NCBI GenBank assembly: GCA_910587135.1
Contig: CAJULF010000005.1
Coordinates: 1 to 64,000, forward strand
From: an uncultured Oscillospiraceae bacterium
GTDB lineage: Bacteria; Bacillota; Clostridia; Oscillospirales; Ruminococcaceae
DNA length: 64,000 nt
Direction: 5' to 3'
A program made the translations under genes and the position numbers. Each line of letters opens with the position of its first letter. The stretch's first letter is position 1. Of this stretch, positions 9,016 through 15,248 are shown piece after piece. The notes under the pieces are model-generated. The model saw only the letters and a program-made list of their open reading frames with translations, did no database searches and had not been told where the DNA came from.

Positions 9016-9044
9016 ATTATACCATACTTTCACTAAAATGTCTA
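9016..9044 (-). promoter_or_regulatory. Promoter for ruvX and the SLOG gene
   Basis: Minus strand TAGACA (one mismatch to consensus), 17 bp, TATAAT. The leader to the ruvX ATG is about 85 nt. Confidence 0.7.
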
Positions 9045-9101
9045 TAAATAATACTTGTTTTTCGTCAAAGAAAATCCCAGATATTGTTTCGGGGATTCAT
9101 T

Positions 9102-9345
9102 CTGTAGAAAAAGCCTATTTGCCGCGCAATGCCGGCGCATTAAATTTCAAAAAGTCGTGCTTGCGTTCGCAAACGCACGCGGTTTCCGCTAAGCATGCCA
9201 AGTTTTGCGCAACGAGGATGTTTTGCCTTATGGCAATTTGTTGCAATTTGCGCAAAACTTCCGAAACGAAGTGAAGCGGAGTATGATTAGCGGAAATTTT
9301 GAAATTTTTTTAAATAATTAGCCTTAGGTCAACCTTTATATACAG
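9102..9345 (+). repeat. Family A repeat, copy A2 (with nested insert)
   Basis: Begins CTGTAGAAAAAGCC and ends TCAACCTTTATATACAG. It is about 60 bp longer than its neighbours because a second palindrome (about 9199-9262, ends AAGTTTTGCGCAA / TTGCGCAAAACTT) is inserted beside the GCATGC of the central stem. A hairpin AATCCC...GGGATT lies just left of it at 9073-9098. Confidence 0.9.
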
Positions 9346-9379
9346 ACTGAATCCCCGATTTTATTTCGGAGATTACAGA

Positions 9380-9565
9380 CTGTAGAAAAAGCCTATTTGC
9401 CGCGCAATATCGGCGCATGAAACTTCAAAAGTCGCACGTTTGCGAACGCAAACGTGCGCGGTTTCCGCTAAGCATGCGGAGCGGAACGAAATGAAGCGGG
9501 GTATGCTTAGCGGAAATTTTGAAATTTTTTTAAATAATTAGCCTTAGATTAACCTTTATATACAG
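9380..9565 (+). repeat. Family A repeat, copy A3
   Basis: Standard 186-bp copy in tandem with A2 and A4. Between each pair lies the same 25-bp hairpin (AATCCCCG...CGGAGATT at 9350-9374, CGGGGATT at 9570-9594), so the tandem unit of about 220 bp is hairpin plus element. Confidence 0.92.
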
Positions 9566-9599
9566 ACTGAATCCCCGATTTTATTTCGGGGATTACAGA

Positions 9600-9786
9600 C
9601 TGTAGAAAAAGCCTATTTGCCGCGCAATATCGGCGCATTAAATTTCAAAAAGTCGTGCGTTTGCGAACGCAAACGCGCGCGGTTTCCGCTAAGCATGCGG
9701 AGCGGAACGAAGTGAAGCGGAGTATGCTTAGCGGAAATTTTGAAATTTTTTTAAATAATTAGCCTTAGGTCAACCTTTATATACAG
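9600..9786 (+). repeat. Family A repeat, copy A4
   Basis: Nearly identical to A3. Its right side is followed by the fourth copy of the same hairpin (9791-9815), which is the terminator of the aminotransferase gene. The three copies A2-A4 account for nearly all of the 900-bp gap between ruvX and the aminotransferase. Confidence 0.92.
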
Positions 9787-9790
9787 ACTG

Positions 9791-9815
9791 AATCCCCGAT
9801 TTTATTTCGGGGATT
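9791..9815 (-). terminator. Terminator hairpin of the aminotransferase gene
   Basis: AATCCCCG/CGGGGATT stem with an A/T loop, 16 bp after the stop codon at 9831. There is no strong U tract, so efficiency is uncertain. Same hairpin as those between A2, A3 and A4. Confidence 0.6.
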
Positions 9816-9830
9816 TGGTTTCTTAAAAAC

Positions 9831-11108
9831 TTATTTTTCGCCAAGCAGCTTTTCCACACTCGCCAGCTTCACGCATATGCAGAATATCTCCATAGCGAGG
9901 TTCAGCTCGTCAACGGTCGGGTAGGTTGGAGCTATTCTTATATTGCTGTCACGCGGATCTCTGCAATAAGGGTAGGTTGCGCCCGCGCCCGTCATAACCA
10001 CGCCGGCATCCTTGGCAAGTCCCACTATACGCTTAGCGCAGCCATCAAGCGAATCAAAGCTGATAAAGTATCCGCCTCTCGGGCTGTTCCATTCGCCGAT
10101 TCCGAGGGGAGCAATCTCCCTGTCAAGAGCGGAAAGAACCGCGTCAAACTTGGGCTTTACTATTGCCGCGTGGCGCTTCATATGCTCCATAATGCCGTTA
10201 ATATCCCTGAAATACTGAACGTGATGAAGCTGGTTCAGTTTATCGTAGCCGATGGTCTGGAAGGTAAGCTGGCTCTTGATAAAATCAATATTTGCTTTGC
10301 TTGCTGCAATAACCGCTACACCACTGCCGGGAAAAGATATTTTTGATGTGGAAGCAAACTCCACAACCATGTCGGGATTGCCCGCTTTTTCGCACTCCTC
10401 AATGATGTTAATTATCTTGTCATGCTCGTCGGAAAGATGGTGTACACAGTATGCGTTGTCCCAGAGTATACGGAAATCCTTTGCCGCGGGCTTCAGCATT
10501 GCAAAGCGCCTTACAACCTCGTCGGAATAGGATATGCCCGTAGGGTTGGAGTACATGGGAACACACCAGATTCCCTTTATGGATTCATCGGAACTTACCA
10601 GACGCTCCACCTCGTCCATATCGGGACCGTCCGACTTGTAATCTATGTTGATCATCTCAATTCCAAGCGACTCGCATATAGCAAAGTGCCTGTCATAACC
10701 CGGTACGGGACAGAGGAATTTCACCTTGTCATATTTGCACCAAGGCTTTTCGCTGCCCAGAACGCCAAGCTGCAAAGCGCGGATCACAAAATCATACATC
10801 AGCTGAAGACTGGAATTGCCGCCAATAATGATCTGCTCGGAGGATACCTCCAGCATTTCCGAAAAAATGGCTTTTGCCTCGGGGATACCGTCAAGAATCC
10901 CGTAGTTGCGGCAATCTATGCCGTTCTCGGAAACATATTCGTTCCCATAGTGATCCATGATCTCCATGGACAGATCAAGCTGGTCGGGAGAAGGCTTTCC
11001 GCGGGACATATCCAGCTTCAGCCCCTTTGCCTTGTACTCGTTGAACTGCTGCTCCAGCCGCTCCTTTTCCGCGGCGAGCTGCTCCTTATTCATTTCTGTG
11101 TAACGCAT
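9831..11108 (-). CDS. Class I aminotransferase, aspartate aminotransferase subgroup Ic type
   Basis: A 425-residue PLP enzyme. It shows LDMSRGKPSPDQLDLS at the N-terminus, PVPGYDRHFAI, the VPMYSNPTG motif, ILWDNAYCVHHL (Asp binding the PLP pyridine nitrogen), the lysine motif EFASTSKISFPGSGVA, and the substrate-carboxylate arginine in SNIRIAPTYPTVDEL. This layout matches the family formerly called MocR-type aminotransferase, which includes the Corynebacterium aspartate aminotransferase of subgroup Ic. It probably interconverts aspartate/2-oxoglutarate and oxaloacetate/glutamate. AAAGGG precedes the ATG at 11108; an ATG five codons later is an alternative. Single-gene unit with its own promoter. 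Confidence 0.85.
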   Translation of the reverse strand: MRYTEMNKEQLAAEKERLEQQFNEYKAKGLKLDMSRGKPSPDQLDLSMEIMDHYGNEYVSENGIDCRNYGILDGIPEAKAIFSEMLEVSSEQIIIGGNSSLQLMYDFVIRALQLGVLGSEKPWCKYDKVKFLCPVPGYDRHFAICESLGIEMINIDYKSDGPDMDEVERLVSSDESIKGIWCVPMYSNPTGISYSDEVVRRFAMLKPAAKDFRILWDNAYCVHHLSDEHDKIINIIEECEKAGNPDMVVEFASTSKISFPGSGVAVIAASKANIDFIKSQLTFQTIGYDKLNQLHHVQYFRDINGIMEHMKRHAAIVKPKFDAVLSALDREIAPLGIGEWNSPRGGYFISFDSLDGCAKRIVGLAKDAGVVMTGAGATYPYCRDPRDSNIRIAPTYPTVDELNLAMEIFCICVKLASVEKLLGEK

Positions 11109-11190
11109 CGCATTCTACCCTTTCTTTTTCCAAAATGCGGCATTCTTACTTTTTTGCCGCTTTTATTCGGTTCATTTTTCTTTCCGATAT

Positions 11191-11219
11191 ATTATATCAC
11201 ATTACTTTATTTTTTGCAA
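11191..11219 (-). promoter_or_regulatory. Promoter of the aminotransferase gene
   Basis: Minus strand TTGCAA, 17 bp, TATAAT, about 83 bp upstream of the start codon. A further TTGCAAGAATTTT lies just upstream. Bases 11230-11420 contain nothing else recognisable. Confidence 0.8.
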
Positions 11220-11423
11220 GCGTTTTTTAAAATTCTTGCAAAAATTTTTTGCGTTTTTCAACTTGTGCATATTCATTGGGCGGAAATTCACTTTCTGATG
11301 AGAGAAGAATCGGGGCAATAATGCGCATTATCAGCATTAGCGTGCCATTTTAAAGTAAAATAGCTGTCGGAAATTTCGGCTTTAAAGACTTGAAAAAACA
11401 AGGATGCTTATTTTTTTAAACTA

Positions 11424-11448
11424 AGCGGTTTCTTAAAGGAGTACCGCT
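11424..11448. repeat. Hairpin flanking copy A5, left
   Basis: AGCGGT...TTAAAGGAGT...ACCGCT. The loop sequence TTAAAGGAGT recurs in the hairpin on the other side of the A5 repeat (11702-11725), so the two look like diverged duplicates. Confidence 0.75.
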
Positions 11449-11451
11449 CAG

Positions 11452-11696
11452 CTTGTAGAAAAAACCTGTCGACAACGCAATGTCGGCGCATGAAATTTCA
11501 AAAAGTGTCATAATTTGTGAACCAAATTATGACCGGTTTCCGTTATCGCGCGGAGGTGGTTTTGTGCAATATGCGCGTGGCTGCCTGTGGAGTTATGCAG
11601 CTGTTTGCGCAAAACCTCGTGCAGCGAACGGCGCGTGATTGCGGAAATTTTAAAAATTTTTTAAATAATCCCGATTCAGGTCAACCTTTAAAACAG
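11452..11696 (+). repeat. Family A repeat, copy A5 (enlarged)
   Basis: Left end CTTGTAGAAAAAACC, right end GTCAACCTTTAAAACAG. The first arm is CATAATTTGTG...CAAATTATG instead of the usual CGTTTGCG, and the central stem carries an insert of the same nested type as A2 (GGTTTTGTGCAA...TTGCGCAAAACC). Confidence 0.88.
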
Positions 11697-11701
11697 GATG
11701 A

Positions 11702-11725
11702 GCGGCGCTCTTAAAGGAGTGCCGC
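11702..11725 (-). terminator. Terminator hairpin of the response regulator gene
   Basis: GCGGCACTCC/GAGCGCCGC-type stem with a TTTAA loop, directly after the stop at 11734. It is the right-hand duplicate of the hairpin at 11424-11448. Confidence 0.65.
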
Positions 11726-11733
11726 CCGTTATA

Positions 11734-12174
11734 TTAACTTCGGTTTTCAATTATTTTATTCTGCTCATTAACAATACTTTTCAGCTGTCGTCTTTGATCG
11801 TACAGCTCAATAATGTTGTTTATCCTCCTGCGCACAAAGCGGATATTGAAAGGTTTTGCTATAACGTCCGCCGCTCCGAGGTCGTAGGCCCTGGACAGGG
11901 ACTTGTCCGATGTGTCCGCGCTTATTATGAAAACTGGAATATCGTCAATATAGTTGTGCTCCACAAGATATTCCAGCACACCAAAACCGTTCATAACCGG
12001 CATCATGATATCCAGCAGCACCGCGCACAGCTTATCCTTATACCGCTCGAACTCTTCAATTGCCTTTTCGCCGTTCTCCGCCTCGACAACCGCACGGTCG
12101 TTGAATGTATCGCTCAGCATAAGCCGGTTGAACTCGAAATCGTCGACAATCAGCAGGGTATTTCTTTCAGACAT
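11734..12174 (-). CDS. Single-domain response regulator with short helical tail
   Basis: A 146-residue CheY-like receiver. The acidic pair is D11-D12, the phosphoacceptor is D55 in AVLLDIMMPVMNGFG, the Thr/Ser switch is in IISADTSD, and the conserved lysine is in DVIAKPFN. After about residue 120 there is only a charged helix (LYDQRRQLKSIVNEQNKII), likely a coiled coil or dimerisation helix, and no output domain. GGGAG precedes the ATG. It has its own promoter but lies beside the VWA/PP2C/SseB genes. Its kinase is not adjacent; the hybrid kinase at 42292 is one candidate. Confidence 0.9.
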   Translation of the reverse strand: MSERNTLLIVDDFEFNRLMLSDTFNDRAVVEAENGEKAIEEFERYKDKLCAVLLDIMMPVMNGFGVLEYLVEHNYIDDIPVFIISADTSDKSLSRAYDLGAADVIAKPFNIRFVRRRINNIIELYDQRRQLKSIVNEQNKIIENRS

Positions 12175-12494
12175 ATTTTTCTCCCTTTTTGTTTTCGGAG
12201 AAGAATACCTCCGAAATATAGACGGTACTTCCGTCTGCCGGTATAACAGAATCTGCCATACTGTAAGTGTTTCACTATTTAATTATAATTCATTTATTAA
12301 AAAAAGTCAATGGAAAACACAAAAACAAGAATAGAAAAAAACACAAATTTAAAGGTCGTAATTATGCATTTTGCCGCGATTTATGGGAAAAGGATTACAC
12401 AAAAACGGCGTTTTTTCAACGTTATTCGGCGAAACCTCAGTGAATGTCGATTTTTTGTCTGCAATCAAAAATTTCATGCTATGCGGACAGGTTT
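12175..12494. other. Gap between SseB-like gene and response regulator
   Basis: Apart from the promoter at 12282-12310 and a short hairpin (GACGG...CCGTC near 12221), nothing recognisable is seen. The A/T-rich stretch 12290-12490 has open frames but none with a ribosome site. Confidence 0.6.
12282..12310 (-). promoter_or_regulatory. Promoter of the response regulator
   Basis: Minus strand TTGACT, 17 bp, TATAAT, about 108 bp upstream of the start at 12174. Confidence 0.8.
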
Positions 12495-13286
12495 TTATGC
12501 GGTATAAACGGGAAGAACGTTTTCGGCTGCTTTTTTTCCAAGCTCGCTGCCGAAGAAAACTATGTTCAGCTCCAGCTCGTATTTTTTGAGGTACGGCTTT
12601 GCGGCTGTTCCCAACTCGTTTATAACACTGCTTTTAATATTATCGCCGTCTATAACGGCAAGAAAGCCCGTTTTTCCGTCCTGTTCCATCTGCCTGAGCC
12701 AAAGCCGCCTGATCTCACCGTGACGCTTAGCGGCTTCACAGAGAGCCTCCGACAGATCCATGGGAAACGGTGAAGGAGTTGTGAATACCGCCTCTGTGCC
12801 GTTCGGTATTATGCGCTGCGTAAAGCCCTTTTTGACGATCTGCTTCTTTTCCCACCAGCGGCTTACCGTTTCCTTTTCTATCAGAAGATTATCGCCGAAT
12901 GGATTGAGCACAATTCCGTCCGCCGCATTCTTATCGACTATCATTTGCGCGTAGTTATCAAACGCCAGCGCCATAGTGCTCGGATTTTCCGCCTGAGCAA
13001 GCTGCCATTTCATAAGCTCCTCGGTATCGGTGAAAAGCGGATAAAACCTGCGTCCTTTACCGTCGTTAAGCAGCGCAAAAGAAATTCTGGCCGTATCGCC
13101 GCCCGCCTTCTCCGTACGCACAAGCGACAGAAAACGGGCGTTCATCACGATTTCCTCCGCTATATCGTTCATTATCGGAGCAAGCTGTTCATTATCCGTA
13201 CATTGCTTTCTTCTTGCGAAAAGCTCCTTTAACCTGGTGTTTTCCACTTTTGCTTGCGCGTTATTCGCTTCTGTAAAATTATCCAT
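12495..13286 (-). CDS. SseB-like protein (SseB N- and C-terminal domains)
   Basis: A 263-residue protein. The centre (RFYPLFTDTEELMKW, AENPSTMALAFDNYAQMIV, GIVLNPFGDNLLI) is the SseB N-terminal domain pattern; the C-terminal part (FPMDLSEALCEAAKRHGEIRRLWLRQM, GKTGFLAVIDGD) is the SseB C-terminal domain. SseB was named for an effect on serine sensitivity in E. coli and is also seen in secretion-system neighbourhoods; no activity is established. The frame continues upstream to a TTG at 13337, but no ribosome site supports it; the ATG at 13286 has a G-rich stretch before it. Third gene of the VWA-PP2C-SseB unit. Confidence 0.75.
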   Translation of the reverse strand: MDNFTEANNAQAKVENTRLKELFARRKQCTDNEQLAPIMNDIAEEIVMNARFLSLVRTEKAGGDTARISFALLNDGKGRRFYPLFTDTEELMKWQLAQAENPSTMALAFDNYAQMIVDKNAADGIVLNPFGDNLLIEKETVSRWWEKKQIVKKGFTQRIIPNGTEAVFTTPSPFPMDLSEALCEAAKRHGEIRRLWLRQMEQDGKTGFLAVIDGDNIKSSVINELGTAAKPYLKKYELELNIVFFGSELGKKAAENVLPVYTA

Positions 13287-13357
13287 TATTGTAATTATGC
13301 CCCCCGGAGCATTACTCCTTTTAAATTTTGACGACAATGAACCGTGTCAGTGTCCCG

Positions 13358-14149
13358 CTATCCCATCACTATCACAGCAACCGAGATGTCGTCTTTGCTC
13401 CCGTTGCGGGAACGGGTCATAAGATGCTCGGGAAGATGAGCGGTCTCGTTTTCGGCTACCGCCCCGATAACGCGCCTGCCGAAACTGAGAAAATCACGCT
13501 CACTTCGGAATGAGTTTATCAGTCCGTCACTGGACAGCATTATCCCCGAAAAACCTCCCTCGCGGAAAAAATAGCGGAAGCTGCCTATCGCGTCGCTGTC
13601 GCACAGCGAGGTGGTCAAATTCGCCATCAGCTTGGAATCCTCGGGCATCGGAAAAAGCATTTCACCCCGGTTTAGCGCAGTAAAGCTTCCATCGCCTATC
13701 TGAAGCCCGAAGCAGAAGTTTTCCGCCGCCGCGCCTACTATAAGCGTAGCGCCGTACATTATTTCGCCGGCAATGCCGCCGTATTTTTTGCAGACAGCGC
13801 TCTCCCGCTCATTAAGCGGAGAATAGCGCATATGTGCGGCGATCTCCCCATTCCAACCGCAGATGATATTTGCCGCGATCCTTCGCGCGGCGTTATCGGG
13901 ATCATCGCGAAAAAGCTCCCGCAATCCGCCGTTGCGCTCGTAAAAATCGCACAATGAGCGTATGGCAACGCGTGTTGCCATCTCGCTGCCGGCGGCGCTG
14001 CGAAAATGCTTTTCGCTGCCGTGACCGTCCGAAACCGCCGCCACAGCCAATCCGTCCGTAATATAAAATCTTGTGCTGTCCTGACACATCTCTCCCGCGT
14101 CCTCATGAGAAGCGCCCCTTACGGAGAGAGAATACCCCTTAAAGGACAT
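13358..14149 (-). CDS. PP2C-type Ser/Thr protein phosphatase
   Basis: A 263-residue PPM/PP2C enzyme. Metal-binding and catalytic motifs are visible: GASHEDAGEMCQDS, VAAVSDGHGSEKHF, FGLQIGDGS, GIMLSSDGL and the C-terminal GSKDDISVAVIV. It would dephosphorylate Ser/Thr residues using two divalent metals, in the cytoplasm. Its ATG overlaps the VWA stop codon (TAATG), so the two are translationally coupled. PP2C next to a TerY-like VWA is a known pairing, usually with a Ser/Thr kinase; no kinase is encoded in the vicinity. Confidence 0.9.
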   Translation of the reverse strand: MSFKGYSLSVRGASHEDAGEMCQDSTRFYITDGLAVAAVSDGHGSEKHFRSAAGSEMATRVAIRSLCDFYERNGGLRELFRDDPDNAARRIAANIICGWNGEIAAHMRYSPLNERESAVCKKYGGIAGEIMYGATLIVGAAAENFCFGLQIGDGSFTALNRGEMLFPMPEDSKLMANLTTSLCDSDAIGSFRYFFREGGFSGIMLSSDGLINSFRSERDFLSFGRRVIGAVAENETAHLPEHLMTRSRNGSKDDISVAVIVMG

Positions 14150-14886
14150 TACCAGCCCGCCTCGATATCCGCGCTTATCTCATCGCTTTCGGCAAATTCA
14201 CGTATTTGCTCCGCCGCGGACTCCTGCTTGCTCTTGAAATCCTCCTCGGTTTCCGCAAGGCGCATACTGCGGCTTCCTATCTGGGAAGATGTTACGGCGA
14301 CGAACTTTATCAGCTTCGCGAGAGCCTCTCCGTTATGAGCGGTAACGACACTGTCGGGATTTCCGGTAAAGCGGGCGAGGATATCAAGGTCAGCGTCCTC
14401 TCCTATTGCGACCGCCGCCTTTATGCCCGCGCTGTACCAGCGATTTTTCTGAAGCTCCGCAAGTCCTTTTTCAAAATTATCCGTCGGGTATCCGTCGGAC
14501 ATGAGTATCATAACCGGCGCAAAGGACAGCGACGGAGACTTCATGAACTCGTTTCTGGACAGCTTTGCGGAGAGTTCATTGAAAGCACTGCCAAGATCTG
14601 TGACATTTTCCGCGTCAATGGGATCCCACTCAAAGCTGTCAATGGAAACAGGCTCATTGTACATCCATTCGCTGCCGCCCGAAAATTTCAGAACCGCCAG
14701 CTTTATATCCGCGTCGGCGCCGCCGATACCGCGTATTTCGGGAATAAGCTCCTCCATAACCGCGTTTACCGTGCCTATCTTGCTGCCGCCCATGCTTCCC
14801 GAGCAGTCAATCAAGAAAAACAAAACCATTGATTTTTTGGCTATCTCTTCAGCATCGTCAAAGGGATTTATAGGTAAATCAGACAT
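14149..14886 (-). CDS. TerY-like VWA domain protein
   Basis: A 245-residue protein that is almost entirely a von Willebrand factor A domain. The MIDAS motif is D27-C-S29-G-S31 in FFLIDCSGSMGG, with the Thr in ENVTDLGSAF and the Asp in ILMSDGYPTD, so metal-dependent ligand binding is expected. TerY-type VWA proteins occur with PP2C phosphatases and kinases in tellurite/stress-type clusters. TAGGAGGTACAAA precedes the ATG. First gene of the operon. It is also the only VWA in the window and so a possible trans partner for the MoxR ATPase; that is inference only. Confidence 0.9.
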   Translation of the reverse strand: MSDLPINPFDDAEEIAKKSMVLFFLIDCSGSMGGSKIGTVNAVMEELIPEIRGIGGADADIKLAVLKFSGGSEWMYNEPVSIDSFEWDPIDAENVTDLGSAFNELSAKLSRNEFMKSPSLSFAPVMILMSDGYPTDNFEKGLAELQKNRWYSAGIKAAVAIGEDADLDILARFTGNPDSVVTAHNGEALAKLIKFVAVTSSQIGSRSMRLAETEEDFKSKQESAAEQIREFAESDEISADIEAGW

Positions 14887-14920
14887 TTTGTACCTCCTAT
14901 GATCCTATGTTATATTATTT

Positions 14921-14950
14921 ATTGTACCACAAAACGGCTCTCATTGTCAA
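14921..14950 (-). promoter_or_regulatory. Promoter of the VWA-PP2C-SseB operon
   Basis: Minus strand TTGACA, 18 bp, TACAAT, 35 bp upstream of the VWA start codon. Confidence 0.82.
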
Positions 14951-14992
14951 TAGCCGCAGGCAGTGAGCGGAAAAAATATTTTTCCTCACGGA

Positions 14993-15177
14993 CTGTATAT
15001 AAAGGTTGATATAGGGCTAATTATTTAAAAAAATTTCAAAATTTCCGCTAATCATACTCCGCTTCACTTCGTTCCGCTCCGCATGCTTAGCGGAAACCGC
15101 GCGCGTTTGCATTCGCAAACGCACGACTTTTTGAAATTTCATGTGCCGACATTGCGTGGCAAATAGGCTTTTTTATA
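14993..15177 (-). repeat. Family A repeat, copy A6
   Basis: Opposite orientation to A1-A5: left end CTGTATATAAAGGTTG, right end near GGCTTTTTTATAG. Arm hairpin is CGTTTGCATTCGCAAACG. It lies between the VWA promoter and the terminator hairpin of the RCC1 gene. Confidence 0.9.
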
Positions 15178-15183
15178 GCCTGA

Positions 15184-15210
15184 GACGGCTGCCCGTAACG
15201 GACAGCCGTC
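15184..15210 (-). terminator. Terminator hairpin of the RCC1-repeat gene
   Basis: Stem GACGGCTG/CAGCCGTC with an internal CCG/CGG, 38 bp after the stop. A strong U tract is absent, so termination may need the following repeat. Confidence 0.6.
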
Positions 15211-15248
15211 TTAGTATCAATCACATAAGGCTGCTATTTCCCGCAGCT

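Noticed and set aside
9102..9786. CRISPR-like array
   Set aside because: Repeats are about 185 bp with 25-bp hairpins between them, and the spacers are the same sequence. No cas genes.
12310..12507. 65-codon frame starting MENTKTRIEKN
   Set aside because: No ribosome site, and it overlaps the -35 box of the response-regulator promoter and the end of the SseB-like gene.
14993..15177. TTGACC in the conserved GGTTGACC end of family A as a promoter -35 box
   Set aside because: No -10 box occurs at 16-18 bp in any copy; the conserved sequence is better explained as part of the element terminus.
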